The position numbers were made by a program, and so were the translations under genes. Positions 14,874-24,219 of a stretch of DNA of 32,893 nucleotides are shown here, in pieces (the first letter of the stretch is position 1; the number at the start of each line of letters is the position of its first letter). The DNA is from Desulfobacterales bacterium (GTDB lineage Bacteria > Desulfobacterota > Desulfobacteria > Desulfobacterales > SpSt-501). The notes beneath the pieces were generated by a model that saw only the letters and a program-made list of their open reading frames with translations, did no database searches and was not told the DNA's origin. The stretch covers positions 1 through 32,893 of the forward strand of contig JALOOU010000058.1 of NCBI GenBank assembly GCA_025454255.1. Reading direction: 5' to 3'.

Positions 14874-16196
14874 TCAGGGTCGTGCTGCGGGCGCCAGGAA
14901 TGAGTCCAGGTAGGCATAGTCGGGCGTCAGCTCGCCTTTGTAAACGATGACCGCGCGCTTGAGCTCCGGCGGCAGGGCGAGCTCGGCGAAGGGCTTGGAC
15001 ACGTCGGCTGCGGCCAGATGCGGCAGCAGCGGTTTCAACACCCGGCTGAAGTCGGCGGAGGACTCGCGCGGGATTTCGGAGGGCAGAATGTCCACGGCCA
15101 TCATGACCGGGCCCTCGCCCGCGAAACCGTCTCGAACGGCCCCCGTCAACGGTTCGTAGACGTAAACCGGGCTGCCGGGTTCGGTGGCCTTCACGGTGCA
15201 TTCGATCGAGCCGCCTACGTCGCAGCTGATGTCGCCGATGACCTTGAGCTTGGGGCTGCGGCCCGGCGCCCACAGCCTGCGGCACTGGTCGAGAGAGAGC
15301 AGCCGCGGGTAGCGTTCGTCCCAGTAGACGCAGTTGACGAGCACGGAGAGATCATCCGCGTAGCGGTCGAAAACCCCGCGGTACGCCCCGGCGCCCCGGA
15401 GGTAGTAATCCTGCAGGTCGAACGTGCCGCCGGCCGCCTTCGGTTCAACCAGGTCCGCCTCGGTGAAGACGACCTTGTAGACCCGATGGGCGTCGCCGGC
15501 GGGGTTTTGCGCCACCCGCTTGAGCTCGGCGGGCGAGACGGTCTCGACCGGCAGGATCTCCAGGATCTCCTGGGCCCCCTGGGAGACGTTGCCGTAGCCG
15601 GTGAAGCCCACCACCAGCGGGTGAAGGGCGGCGGGGACCCCGTCGGCGGCGATGCGCGCGGCGATCCGCTCCAGATCCTCCTTCGCCCCCGAGAGGTCGG
15701 CGTAGGTGCGCGCCTGTTTCAGGCGGCTGAAGACCGAAGGGGCGCCTTCCACCTCGAGCCGTTTGCCCAGCGACCAGAGCGTGTTGATCATCCCCGCCAG
15801 GCCGGCGTGGCGGCCGAAGAAAATCAGGCGGCGGTTTTTTTCGTCCACGATGCGCTCGTAGTCCACCAGCGTGGCCTTGAGCTCCATCAGCCGCTGCAGC
15901 ATCGGCATGTTGGCCGGCTGCCCCTTGATCACGTGGGGGAAAAAGAGATAGACCTTGCCGGCCTCCAGCTTGGCCTTGGGGATCTCCTTGATGCCGACGA
16001 TGATGTTGCAGTCGCTCAGGTCCTCTTGGACCGCCACCCCGGCGTTGTCGAATTCTTCGTCGGAAAAGGCCCGCTGGTGGCTGGTCTGGACGGCGACATC
16101 CATGCCGGCCTCTTTGAGCGCCTTGGCATCGGCGGGCACCAGGGGCACGCGCCGCTCCCACTGGCTTTTGTCTTCGGTTCGGATTCCCAGTTTCAT
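14874..16196 (-). CDS. Lysine-ketoglutarate reductase-like protein (AlaDH/PNT family, LKR half of AASS)
   Basis: A 440-residue cytoplasmic oxidoreductase with AlaDH/PNT N-terminal fold (KLGIRTEDKSQWERRVPLVP, then TSHQRAFSDEEF). The Rossmann segment VVGFTGYGNVSQGAQEILEI (about 205-224) is characteristic of the lysine-ketoglutarate reductase half of animal and plant aminoadipate semialdehyde synthase, where lysine and 2-oxoglutarate are condensed to saccharopine. Other matching segments are GLAGMINTLWSLGKRLE and SCDVGGSIECTVK. ATG 16196 has a strong AAAGGAG site. It follows the saccharopine-dehydrogenase-like gene by 38 bases, as the last enzyme gene of the transporter operon. An alanine dehydrogenase role is less likely, because the closest resemblance is to LKR and the partner gene sits next door. 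Confidence 0.82.
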   Translation of the reverse strand: MKLGIRTEDKSQWERRVPLVPADAKALKEAGMDVAVQTSHQRAFSDEEFDNAGVAVQEDLSDCNIIVGIKEIPKAKLEAGKVYLFFPHVIKGQPANMPMLQRLMELKATLVDYERIVDEKNRRLIFFGRHAGLAGMINTLWSLGKRLEVEGAPSVFSRLKQARTYADLSGAKEDLERIAARIAADGVPAALHPLVVGFTGYGNVSQGAQEILEILPVETVSPAELKRVAQNPAGDAHRVYKVVFTEADLVEPKAAGGTFDLQDYYLRGAGAYRGVFDRYADDLSVLVNCVYWDERYPRLLSLDQCRRLWAPGRSPKLKVIGDISCDVGGSIECTVKATEPGSPVYVYEPLTGAVRDGFAGEGPVMMAVDILPSEIPRESSADFSRVLKPLLPHLAAADVSKPFAELALPPELKRAVIVYKGELTPDYAYLDSFLAPAARP

Positions 16197-16234
16197 AGAG
16201 CTCCTTTCCTGAGCGTCGATCCTTTTGGCTGCAG

Positions 16235-17404
16235 CTACTCAACCCTGCGGCGGATTTGCATGCCCCGCTTCTCGAGCTCGCTTAAAACCTCGCGGTGGGG
16301 CGCGTCGCGGACCGGGGTGAGGAGACCCGGCGTGCGAATTTTTCCGGACAGGATCATCTGGGCGGCGATGCTGGCCGTGAACCCCACGGTGCGGTTCATC
16401 GCAAAAAGCCCGGTCGCAAGGTCGCGGTAGTCGATCAGTTCATAGGCAACCTTGAGGGGCCGGCCGCTTTTCAGGCCCCAGGCCTCCACGCGGATGACGA
16501 CCATGTCGCGCTCGCTCTCCCGGAACTGAAGCCTGGGCGTGAGGTGCTCGACGACGAACCGGCGAGGAGCGATCTCGGCCGTGCCGACACGGATCGGAGT
16601 CTCGTCCAAGAAACCCAGATCGGCCATCGCGTCCCAGAAGCGGTTGTGCCCGGGCCAGCGCATGGCGAAGCGTCCCATCTCCTTGAGCTCGGGGCCCAGG
16701 CCGAACGCCTCGATATAGTGCAGCGCGTCGCCGTTGTAGTAGGCCTCCATGGCGCCCACCCCCGGCACCTCGAAGTCGTGGCCGTTCTCCTTCCGGAAGA
16801 TCTGGCCGGCGGGGATCGACAGCTGCTTGCCATCCTTGAGAAACCGGGCCGGCCGCATGTAGGCCTTGAGCACGCCTTCGAAGGTCCAGGTGATTTTGTA
16901 GCGGATCGGGTTGTCGGCGGCGCAGGCCGGCTCCGGCAGGCCGGCCCCGTAGGAGCGCATGCCGTGAACGGCGTCCAGTTCATCGACGGCCAAGCGGCCC
17001 AATATCAAATCGATGCCCGGGTCCATGCCCATCTCGGGCAGAACGACGACCCCGCGGGCCTTGGCCGGGCCGTCCAGCTGCAGAAGCGACCCGGGGTAGC
17101 TCGAGCTCACGAAATGCACGCCGGCGTCGATGGCGCTGCGGGCGACGGCGTGCTGGAAATCCGGCGGCAGCATGCACACCAGGACCTGGGGGGCGGCCTC
17201 GCGAAGCAGCTGCGCCAACAGATGCGGGTGTAAGGCGTTCAGGGCAACGACCCGGACCTTCCGGTAGCCTTTGCGCGCGACGTACGCCCGGGCGTTTTCG
17301 GCGTCGAGGTCGGCGGCCACGATCTGCGTGAGGTCCGCGTTTTGTTCGAGGTCGTGGATGACGGCTCTGCCCTGCAGGCCGAGGCCTAGAACGAGCGCTT
17401 TCAT
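16235..17404 (-). CDS. Saccharopine dehydrogenase-like protein (SDH half of AASS, or lysine 6-dehydrogenase)
   Basis: A 389-residue protein with an N-terminal Rossmann motif GLGLQG (residues 7-12) and the saccharopine-dehydrogenase signature EMGMDPGIDLILG near residue 125. It also has VCMLPPDFQHAVARSAID and FVSSSYPG, typical of the family. In the saccharopine route this enzyme splits saccharopine to glutamate and aminoadipate semialdehyde with NAD. Lysine 6-dehydrogenases share the fold and length, so that alternative remains. The LKR-like gene next to it favours the two-step route. ATG 17404 follows AAAGGAG. It begins 23 bases after the ABC permease stop, so it belongs to the transporter operon. 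Confidence 0.82.
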   Translation of the reverse strand: MKALVLGLGLQGRAVIHDLEQNADLTQIVAADLDAENARAYVARKGYRKVRVVALNALHPHLLAQLLREAAPQVLVCMLPPDFQHAVARSAIDAGVHFVSSSYPGSLLQLDGPAKARGVVVLPEMGMDPGIDLILGRLAVDELDAVHGMRSYGAGLPEPACAADNPIRYKITWTFEGVLKAYMRPARFLKDGKQLSIPAGQIFRKENGHDFEVPGVGAMEAYYNGDALHYIEAFGLGPELKEMGRFAMRWPGHNRFWDAMADLGFLDETPIRVGTAEIAPRRFVVEHLTPRLQFRESERDMVVIRVEAWGLKSGRPLKVAYELIDYRDLATGLFAMNRTVGFTASIAAQMILSGKIRTPGLLTPVRDAPHREVLSELEKRGMQIRRRVE

Positions 17405-17426
17405 ATCGGTGTGCTCCTTTCGGTTC

Positions 17427-18335
17427 TCATCGGGGGATGTTCCGCAGGCGGGGGTCCAGGGCGTCCCGGAGGCCGTCGCCCAGCAGGTTGATCGATAGAA
17501 TGGTCAGCATGATGGCCAGGCCCGGCAGGGTCACCAGCCACCAGGAATCCATGATGTAGACCCTGCCCTCCGCCAGCATGCGCCCCCAGGTGGGCATGGG
17601 CGGGGGCACCCCCATGCCCAGAAACGACAGCCCGCTCTCCCAGATGATGATATTGGCGACCCGCACGGTGCCGAGCACCAGGATCGGGGAGAGCACATTG
17701 GGAAAGACGTGCCGCATGAGGATCGTATGGTGGCAGGTGCCGGCGCTCTTCGCCGCCAGCACGAACTCCTTCTCTTTTATGCTGAGAACGCTGCCGCGGA
17801 TCGTGCGGGCGTAGGTTACCCAGTCGGACAGGCCCAGCACCAGGATCAGGTTGAAGATCGAATTTCCCAGCACGGCGATCACCGAGATGGTGAGCAGCAT
17901 GAAGGGGTAGGCCATGAAGACGTCGGCCAGGCGCATGATCAGGCTGTCCGCCCGCCCGCCGTAGTATCCGGAGACGAGACCCAGGGCGATCCCCGCCCCG
18001 CAGGCGACGAGCACCGAGGCAAACCCCACCATGAGGCTGACACGGCTGCCGTAGAGGATCCGCACCAGCACGTCCCGGCCCAAATTGTCGGTGCCCAGAG
18101 GATGGGCGAGGCTGCCGCCCTCCTGCCAGAAGGGGGGGGCGAGCCGGGCGAGGAGGTCCTGGGCGAGGGGGTCTATTGTATACACCCACGGGAAGAAGAG
18201 ACTGGCGGCGATGATCAACCCGAAGAGCACGCCGCCGATCACCGCACCCGGGGAGCGGCCGAGCGCCCGCAGGGTCTCCCCCCACAGGCGCAAGGCGGCC
18301 CGCAGGTTGCGGAAGCGCTCCGGCGGCGCCCTCAT
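17427..18335 (-). CDS. ABC transporter permease, DppC/OppC type
   Basis: A 302-residue inner-membrane permease of the peptide/nickel class. The N-terminal OppC domain (about 15-70) and the EAA loop for contact with the ATPases (KEKEFVLAAKSAGTCHHTILMRH region, about 187-209) are present. HPLGTDNLGRDVLVRILYGS at 78-97 is a DppC hallmark, as is the C-terminal LLGDGLRDALDPRLRN. Its ATG overlaps the stop of the DppB-like gene by ATGA (18332-18335), so the two permeases are made together. They should form the membrane channel for the substrate delivered by the binding protein at 19469. Confidence 0.93.
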   Translation of the reverse strand: MRAPPERFRNLRAALRLWGETLRALGRSPGAVIGGVLFGLIIAASLFFPWVYTIDPLAQDLLARLAPPFWQEGGSLAHPLGTDNLGRDVLVRILYGSRVSLMVGFASVLVACGAGIALGLVSGYYGGRADSLIMRLADVFMAYPFMLLTISVIAVLGNSIFNLILVLGLSDWVTYARTIRGSVLSIKEKEFVLAAKSAGTCHHTILMRHVFPNVLSPILVLGTVRVANIIIWESGLSFLGMGVPPPMPTWGRMLAEGRVYIMDSWWLVTLPGLAIMLTILSINLLGDGLRDALDPRLRNIPR

Positions 18336-19258
18336 TTCTCCTCCAGGTAGCTGATCTGGGGGTCGAGATAAAGGTAGATCAGATCCGTGAGCAGGTTGAC
18401 CAGGACGAAGAGCACCGCCAGAACCAGCACCGTCGCCTGCACGAGCGGGTAGTCGCGGCTGAAGATCGCCTGCACCACGAGGCGGCCCACTCCCGGCCAG
18501 GCGAACACGGTTTCGATGATGACCGTGCCGCCGATCAGAAACCCGAACTGCATCCCGGCCACCGTCACCAGCGGGATGAGGGCGTTTTTGAGCGCGTGCT
18601 TGCCGATCACGAGCCTTTCCTTCAAGCCCTTGGCCCGGGCGGTCCGGACGTAGTCCTGGCTCAGCACCTCAAGCATCACCGAGCGGGTCAGCCGGGCGAA
18701 CATGGCCATCAGGCTCAAGCCCAGCGCCAAGGACGGCATGACGAGCTGGGCCAGGCTGCCGCGGCCCGAGGTGGGCAGCCACCCCAGCGTCACGGAGAAA
18801 AGCAGGATCAGCATGATCCCAAGCCAGAAATGGGGCATGGAGAGGCCGAAGAGCGCCCCCAGCATGGAGGAGAGGTCCCAGAGGGACCCCCGCTTGACCG
18901 CCGAGATGATCCCCAGGGGGATGGAGATTGCCAGGGCGATGAGCATGGCCGCCCCGGCCAGCTCGAGGCTCGCCGGCAGCCGCTCCAGGATCAAATTGAC
19001 GGCCGGCACCCGAAAGTAGAGCGACGAGCCGAGGTCCCCCTGCACCGCGCGGCTGGCAAAACGCCAGTATTGGACGTAGATCGGGTCGTTGAACCCGAGC
19101 TGCTCGCGCAGAGTCTCGACCTCGGCCATCGTCGCGTCGGGGGGCAGCATCAGCATCACCGGATCCCCCGATAGGTGGATGAAGAAGAAGCTGATCATCG
19201 AGATGCCGACGACCACGTACACCGTGTGCCAGAGTCGTTTGAGGAGATAGCGGCCCAT
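18332..19258 (-). CDS. ABC transporter permease, DppB/OppB type
   Basis: A 308-residue permease. ATG 19258 gives the typical opening MGRYLLKRLWHTVYVVVGIS; a TTG 21 bases further upstream falls inside a repeat and is less likely. No strong ribosome site precedes the ATG. Family landmarks are IHLSGDPVMLMLPPDAT, LGFNDPIYVQYWRF, the EAA loop (QDYVRTARAKGLKERLVIGK, about 210-229) and TVIIETVFAWPGVGRLV. It follows the binding-protein gene after a 210-base gap filled by a long inverted repeat, and overlaps the partner permease gene by 4 bases. Confidence 0.93.
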   Translation of the reverse strand: MGRYLLKRLWHTVYVVVGISMISFFFIHLSGDPVMLMLPPDATMAEVETLREQLGFNDPIYVQYWRFASRAVQGDLGSSLYFRVPAVNLILERLPASLELAGAAMLIALAISIPLGIISAVKRGSLWDLSSMLGALFGLSMPHFWLGIMLILLFSVTLGWLPTSGRGSLAQLVMPSLALGLSLMAMFARLTRSVMLEVLSQDYVRTARAKGLKERLVIGKHALKNALIPLVTVAGMQFGFLIGGTVIIETVFAWPGVGRLVVQAIFSRDYPLVQATVLVLAVLFVLVNLLTDLIYLYLDPQISYLEEK

Positions 19259-19270
19259 ATAGTGGAAAAC

Positions 19271-19455
19271 AGGGTTCAAGGGGCCGAGGGGTCAAGGGTT
19301 CAAGGGAGAAAACACCATCCCTGAGGCCCTTGAGCCGCCTCGGTCACCCGATGGAAGTTCATGCCATCCGCGGCAGAGGGTTCAGGGGGGGGGTCGAGGG
19401 AAAAATAGCCGTATGGATGTTTCCTTTCACTCGAACCCTTGACCCCTTGAACCCT
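19271..19455. repeat. Long imperfect inverted repeat between binding-protein and permease genes
   Basis: The left arm is AGGGTTCAA (19271-19279), an 8-base insert, then GGGGTCAAGGGTTC (19288-19301). The right arm is GAACCCTTGACCCC (19433-19446) directly followed by TTGAACCCT (19447-19455). All 23 arm positions pair exactly apart from the insert, around a spacer of 131 bases. The spacer holds a further unit (GAGGGTTCAGGG, 19377-19388) and a small hairpin (GATGG/CCATC, 19350-19368). It carries no open reading frame and fills nearly the whole gap between the two genes. It could act as an RNA structure inside the operon or be an old non-autonomous mobile repeat. Confidence 0.75.
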
Positions 19456-19468
19456 CGGACTCTTCACA

Positions 19469-20965
19469 TCATTTTTTGGGTTTAGCCGTGTTCATGATCA
19501 AATACCCGTCGCGCAGCCCCTTGTAGTCCACGGAGTTGGCCACGGCGTAGACCTCGGGGATCACGTACAGATAGACCCACGGGGCGTCCTGGTAAAGGAA
19601 GCGGTCAAGCTCGTTGTAGACCTTGACCCTGGCGGCCGGGTCCATGGTGGAGCGGCCCTTGTCCAGGAGTTGGTCGACCGTTTCGTTCTTGTAGTAGTAG
19701 TCCCTGCTCTTGGAGTGGAAGAGCGAGTACATGTAGCGGTCCGGCTCGGGGGCGTCGTCCCAGAAGTAGATGAACATCATGTGCTGTTTGTTTTTGTAGC
19801 GGTCCCACATGACCGCGCGCTCGAAGGACTCGAGCTTGACCTGGACGCCCACCTTGGCGAGATCCGCGGCGATGGCCTCGGCCTGCTCCTGGACCTGCGG
19901 CATATAGGGGCTGAAGGCCAGGCGGGTCTCGAATCCTTTCGGGTAGCCCGCCTCGGCCAGGAGCTTCTTGGCCTTCTCCGGGCTGTACTCGTAGGGCTTC
20001 AGGCCGGGGTCGGCCCCGAGGGTGCGCGGACTGATGGGGCCGGCGCAGAGGATGGCCTTGTCGTTGAAGAGGGCCTTGTTGATCAGGGGGCGGTTGACGG
20101 CATGGTTGAGCGCCTGGCGTACCCTGACATCGCTGAAAGGCTTTTCGTAGGTGTTCAGCCCCAAGTAGTTCATGGACCCCATCTGGTCGGTCAGATAGGC
20201 CTTGCCCGAATCGAGGATCCGCTTGCGCTGGTGCACCGGCACGCCGCTGATCACGTGCGCCTCGCCGGTCAGAAGGGCCGCGATGCGCGAGGCCTCCTCC
20301 GGCACGCCTTTGAAGATCAGCTTTTTATAGGCCGGCTTCGGACCGTAGTACTTGTCGTAGGCGGACATGACGATTTCCTGGCCCTTCACCCACTTGTCGA
20401 GTTTATAGGGCCCGGAGCCCACGGGGTTCAAGTTGTACTCGGCGTCGCCCACCTTCTGGACGTAGCCGGGCGGGACGATGAAGAGATACTGGGCGAGCAT
20501 GTAGAGGCCGGGCGCGTAGGGCTGGGCGAGAGATATGGTGAAGGTGCGCTCGTCGATGACCTTGACCTCCTTGAAGCTCGTGAGCTTGCCGCGGTGCGGA
20601 CTTTTCAGCGCGTCGCTCATGATCCGCTCGAAGGAGAACTTCACCGCCGCCGCGTTGATCGGCTCGCCGTTGTGGAAGGTCGCATCCTTGACGAGGGTGA
20701 ACTTCCAGGTCAGGTCGTCGAGCTTTTCCCACTTTTCGGCCAGTCCGGGCAGCACGCCAGCCTGCTCGGTGGGCTTGAGCAGGGTCTCGTGGATGTTGTA
20801 GCCGACGCTCATGGTGGTTTGGATGGAGCTCTGCATGATGTCGAGGCCCACCGGTTCGGCCTCCTGGACCACCACCAGGGTATCCTGGGCGGCCGGGGCC
20901 GGCCCGGCGGCCAGGGCGGCCGTCAACGCCAATCCGAGAATCCACGCCAATCTTCTTTTTTTCAT
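19469..20965 (-). CDS. ABC transporter substrate-binding protein, family 5 (peptide/nickel/opine class)
   Basis: A 498-residue periplasmic binding protein. ATG 20965 is chosen for its AGGAGGG site and because it opens a normal signal peptide ([20 protein letters not shown], cleavage likely near AAQ). The mature protein has the family-5 landmarks: [79 protein letters not shown] and [20 protein letters not shown]. Its start overlaps the stop of the second ATPase gene by ATGA. The ligand is not readable from sequence; peptides, basic amino acids or opine-like compounds such as saccharopine are possibilities, given the downstream genes. The stop is followed by the long inverted repeat. Confidence 0.93.
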   Translation of the reverse strand: MKKRRLAWILGLALTAALAAGPAPAAQDTLVVVQEAEPVGLDIMQSSIQTTMSVGYNIHETLLKPTEQAGVLPGLAEKWEKLDDLTWKFTLVKDATFHNGEPINAAAVKFSFERIMSDALKSPHRGKLTSFKEVKVIDERTFTISLAQPYAPGLYMLAQYLFIVPPGYVQKVGDAEYNLNPVGSGPYKLDKWVKGQEIVMSAYDKYYGPKPAYKKLIFKGVPEEASRIAALLTGEAHVISGVPVHQRKRILDSGKAYLTDQMGSMNYLGLNTYEKPFSDVRVRQALNHAVNRPLINKALFNDKAILCAGPISPRTLGADPGLKPYEYSPEKAKKLLAEAGYPKGFETRLAFSPYMPQVQEQAEAIAADLAKVGVQVKLESFERAVMWDRYKNKQHMMFIYFWDDAPEPDRYMYSLFHSKSRDYYYKNETVDQLLDKGRSTMDPAARVKVYNELDRFLYQDAPWVYLYVIPEVYAVANSVDYKGLRDGYLIMNTAKPKK

Positions 20966-22005
20966 AAAGTCCCTCCTGCGGTTGAGTGTTGGGCGGCGCT
21001 GCCGTTGCAGGCCGCCGGGATGGGGTTCCATGGTTCTCCGCCGTCGTACAAATGACAGCGCACGATATGGCCGGCCGCTGCGATCCGCATCAGCGGCGGA
21101 TGCTCCCTGCAGGGCGGCATCATCTCCGGGCAGCGCGGGTGGAAGCGGCACCCGGCCGGCGGGTTCATGGGCGAGGGCACGTCGCCTTTGAGCAGGATGC
21201 GCGTGCGGCCCCGTCGCGGGTCGGGCACCGGCACGGCGGAGAGCAGCGCGCGCGTGTACGGGTGCAGAGGGCGGGCGTAGAGGGTCTTGGCTTCCGCCAG
21301 TTCGACGATCTGGCCCAGGTACATCACCCCCACCCGGTGGCTCACATAGCGGATCACCGCAAGATCGTGCGAGATGAACAGGTAGGAGAGGTTCAAGCGG
21401 CGCTGGAGTTTGACCATCAGATTCAATACCTGGGCGCGCACCGAGACGTCGAGGGCCGACACCGGCTCGTCGCCGACGACCAGGCTGGGCCGCAGCACGA
21501 GCGCGCGGGCGACACAGATCCTCTGGCGCTGCCCGCCGGAGAATTCGTGCGGGAAACGGCGCATGTGCTCGGGCAGGAGCCCGACCAGCTCGAGGGCCTC
21601 CGCCACCCGTTCGCGGCGCCCCGAACCGCCGATGGTCTCGTAGTTGAGCAAGGGCTCCTCGATGATGCGCTCCACGGTGAGGCGCGGGTTGAGCGAGCCG
21701 AACGGGTCTTGGAAGACGATCTGCATGTGGCGCCGCAGGCCGCGCATGCGCTCTTTGTCCAGGGCGAGGATGTTTTGGCCCCGGAACCGCACTTCGCCGG
21801 AGGTGGGCTCGATCAGCCTCAGGATGCTGAAGCCCGTCGTGGACTTGCCGCAGCCCGATTCGCCCACCAGGCCCAGGGTTTCGTTTTCACCCAGGCTGAA
21901 GGAGACGTCGTCCACCGCATGCACCGTGGCCGTCTGCCGGCCCAAGAAACCGCGCCGGACCGGAAAGTGTTTGACGAGCCTGCGCACCTCCAGCAGCTCA
22001 ACCAC
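20962..22005 (-). CDS. ABC transporter ATP-binding protein, DppF/OppF type
   Basis: A 347-residue ATPase. Walker A is GESGCGKST (48-56), the Q-loop is Q99 ([13 protein letters not shown]), the signature is FSGGQRQR (155-162), Walker B ends D179-E180 ([11 protein letters not shown]) and the H-loop is H213. The C-terminal oligopeptide domain carries [16 protein letters not shown] and the cysteine-rich [14 protein letters not shown] segment, which in this family can bind an Fe-S cluster. The GTG start at 22005 overlaps the end of the partner ATPase gene by 8 bases. The last 30 residues are unconserved. It works with the 21998 gene as a heterodimeric motor. Confidence 0.93.
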   Translation of the reverse strand: MVELLEVRRLVKHFPVRRGFLGRQTATVHAVDDVSFSLGENETLGLVGESGCGKSTTGFSILRLIEPTSGEVRFRGQNILALDKERMRGLRRHMQIVFQDPFGSLNPRLTVERIIEEPLLNYETIGGSGRRERVAEALELVGLLPEHMRRFPHEFSGGQRQRICVARALVLRPSLVVGDEPVSALDVSVRAQVLNLMVKLQRRLNLSYLFISHDLAVIRYVSHRVGVMYLGQIVELAEAKTLYARPLHPYTRALLSAVPVPDPRRGRTRILLKGDVPSPMNPPAGCRFHPRCPEMMPPCREHPPLMRIAAAGHIVRCHLYDGGEPWNPIPAACNGSAAQHSTAGGTL

Positions 22006-22966
22006 GGTTCGCCCTCCAGCAGGCCACGCGGTGGCCGGGTCGCAGCTCCTCGAGCTCCGGGGGGTGCGTCCGGCACGCTGCGACGGCCTCCGGGCAGCGG
22101 GGCTCGAAGTGGCAGCCGGGCGGCAGGTCGACGGCGCTCGGGACCACCCCCCGGATCTCGTTCAGCGCGTCGGTCTCGAAGGAGGCGTCGGCCCGCGGGA
22201 TCGAAGCCATCAGCCCGCGCGTGTAGGGGTGCAGCGGGTGGTCGAAAAGCTCCTCGGTCGCGGCCTCCTCCATGATCTTGCCCGTGTACATGACCGCCAC
22301 GCGTCGGGTGATCTCGGCCACGACCCCCAGGTCGTGGGTGATGAGAAGGATCGCGGTGCCGAGCTCCTCCTTCAGCCCGAGCATGAGCTCCAGGATCTGG
22401 GCCTGGATGCTGACGTCGAGCGCCGTGGTGGGCTCGTCGGCCAGCAGCAGCGCGGGCCGGCAGGCGAGCGCCATGGCGATCATCACCCGCTGCCGCATGC
22501 CGCCCGAGAGCTGGTAGGGGTACTCCCCGACCCGCCGCTCCGGGGCAGGCACCCCGACCTTGGCCAGCATCTCGACGGCACCCTGCCGGGCCGCTGAACG
22601 GTCCAGGCCGCGGTGCACCCGGAAGACCTCGGAGAGCTGGTTGCCGACGGTGAACACGGGGTTCAGGGCGCTCATGGGCTCCTGGAAAATCATGCTGATC
22701 TGGTCGCCCCTCAGGCGCCGCAGCTCCTCGGGGGCGAGGGTGAGCAGGTCCCTGCCCTTGAATCGGATTTCTCCCCCTGCAAAGAGTGCGGGCGGGGAGG
22801 CCAGGAGGCCTAAAACGGAAAGGGCCATGACCGATTTGCCGCAGCCGGATTCGCCCACAACGCCCATGATCTCCCCGGGTCCCATTTGGAGGCTGACGCC
22901 GTCCACCGCCCGGGCGATGCCCCGGGGCGTGCGAAAGTAGGTTTTAAGGTGGCGGATGCTGAGCAT
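21998..22966 (-). CDS. ABC transporter ATP-binding protein, DppD/OppD type
   Basis: A 322-residue ATPase and the first gene of the ABC operon. Walker A is GESGCGKS (38-45), the Q-loop lies in [14 protein letters not shown], the signature is LSGGMRQRV, Walker B is [12 protein letters not shown] and the H-loop is in [10 protein letters not shown]. The C-terminal [15 protein letters not shown] and [14 protein letters not shown] are typical of DppD. ATG 22966 opens [11 protein letters not shown]. Upstream, 22967-23215 (249 bases) holds no convincing gene; a 6-bp GC stem (23069-23074 with 23096-23101) is the only structure noticed and might end transcription from the gene at 23216. Confidence 0.93.
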   Translation of the reverse strand: MLSIRHLKTYFRTPRGIARAVDGVSLQMGPGEIMGVVGESGCGKSVMALSVLGLLASPPALFAGGEIRFKGRDLLTLAPEELRRLRGDQISMIFQEPMSALNPVFTVGNQLSEVFRVHRGLDRSAARQGAVEMLAKVGVPAPERRVGEYPYQLSGGMRQRVMIAMALACRPALLLADEPTTALDVSIQAQILELMLGLKEELGTAILLITHDLGVVAEITRRVAVMYTGKIMEEAATEELFDHPLHPYTRGLMASIPRADASFETDALNEIRGVVPSAVDLPPGCHFEPRCPEAVAACRTHPPELEELRPGHRVACWRANRG

Positions 22967-23215
22967 GGGATTTCATAGTACAGGCAGGTGCTCTGCTGTC
23001 AACCTCTTTGTCGCGGGCGAGGCCCGGTTGCGGGCGGGGGCGGACGCCTCGGCAGAGGTGGTTTCATCGCCCCGTCTGAGGGCCCAGGCTCCCGCCGGGG
23101 CGCAATGGCAGGAGCGTTCGAACGTGCCCACACCCTTTTGCGATGGCGGCGCTTTTCAATCGATCTGCGCTTTGCCCGCGACCGTGATCCGAAATCGGGG
23201 AGCCAGCAATGGGCA

Positions 23216-24196
23216 TCAGGCGGGCGTTCGGCGGTGGGTGAAGTGCACGAAGACCGCAGCACGGTGCAGGCCTTCGCGGACCTTGAACTCACAGAGCTCG
23301 AGCTCGGCCGCGGGCTCCGTCGACTCCGCTGCGACCTTGAATCCCAGGGGGCTCAGTCTGAGCCGCAGCGGTTCGACCCGCAGGTACTCCTCCGGGTGGG
23401 CTAGGATGCGCCGGACGTGCTCAAGGCATTCCGCGGGGCCGCCGAGCTCGGCTTTGGTCGCGGCGATCTCCCGGGTGATATCCGCCAGGGCGCTCTGCGC
23501 CCGCACCATCTCCGCATCGCAGGCCTTACTGCCGCACATCAGGACGCTCAGGCCGTTTCGGCCGCTCTCGCGGATCTTGAGCTTGATCTGAAGCAGTTCG
23601 CGCTGCTCTCCCAATTCCTGCGCCCGCGACCGCAGGGCGAGAATCCGGTCCATGGCCGTAGCGCACAAAACCGCCAGCGCCCGCCCGCGCAGGTGCTCAC
23701 GGGTTTCCGCCTCCATCGCGGCGGGGGCCACCAGCCTGAGGTCCACAAAGTTGACGGCGGTTCGGGCTACGTCGCGCCGGACGATGTCGCCCTCCAGCTG
23801 GACGCCGAAAACCGATCGCTCCTGGCGGGTCATGGTCAGCAGGGCGTAGCGGCGGGGATCGGCCGGGGCCGCCAGCGGCTCCGGCACGTCCGGGCAGGAG
23901 TTGAAGGTGAGCAGGAGCTCCTCCGGGCTGGAAAAGACCGCCCGCAGCACCGGGTCATGATCCCACCGCTCCGGGTGGGCGTCGACGGGGCCCGGAATTT
24001 TCGCGATCAGCTCATCGGCGTACTCCAGGGTGCGCGCCACCGCGGGCGTGAGCTTCCGGCGGTAGTCCGACACCCAGCGGATCTTCGGGTCCACCAGGGC
24101 GGCCGCCGTCTCCACGGCCGCGAGCAGCCCCTCTTCGGCCTTGCGTGCATCCCGGCGGTGCTCCATCAGGCCGGCCAGAAATTCGGTGATTTTCAT
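23216..24196 (-). CDS. Unrecognised 326-residue protein downstream of the dehydratase
   Basis: ATG 24196 starts 23 bases after the IlvD-type gene, so the two are likely co-transcribed. I do not recognise the family. It has no signal peptide or membrane helix. The N-terminal third (to about 130) contains KIRWVSDYRRKLTPAVARTL and DELIAKIPGPVDAHPERWDH. The middle (about 130-190) looks like alternating strands and helices (LLTMTRQERSVFGVQLEGDI, VNFVDLRLVAP). Residues about 185-280 are strongly helical and charged, probably coiled coil (RSRAQELGEQRELLQIKLKI, ALADITREIAATKAELGG), broken by LMCGSKACDAEM. The C-terminal part (about 290-326) has ELCEFKVREGLHRAAVFVHF. Codon use matches the neighbours, so it looks native and expressed. 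Confidence 0.75.
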   Translation of the reverse strand: MKITEFLAGLMEHRRDARKAEEGLLAAVETAAALVDPKIRWVSDYRRKLTPAVARTLEYADELIAKIPGPVDAHPERWDHDPVLRAVFSSPEELLLTFNSCPDVPEPLAAPADPRRYALLTMTRQERSVFGVQLEGDIVRRDVARTAVNFVDLRLVAPAAMEAETREHLRGRALAVLCATAMDRILALRSRAQELGEQRELLQIKLKIRESGRNGLSVLMCGSKACDAEMVRAQSALADITREIAATKAELGGPAECLEHVRRILAHPEEYLRVEPLRLRLSPLGFKVAAESTEPAAELELCEFKVREGLHRAAVFVHFTHRRTPA

Positions 24197-24219
24197 GTAA
24201 GCTCTCGCCCGGCCGGCGG

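Noticed and set aside
14776..15285. A 169-codon minus-strand frame overlapping the end of the LKR-like gene
   Set aside because: It is out of frame with the LKR-like protein and low-complexity (Arg, Gly, Gln), and there is no ribosome site.
22999..23292. A 97-codon minus-strand frame in the gap before the ABC operon
   Set aside because: Its sequence is Arg/Pro-rich with no motif, no ribosome site was seen, and it overlaps the end of the better-supported gene at 23216.
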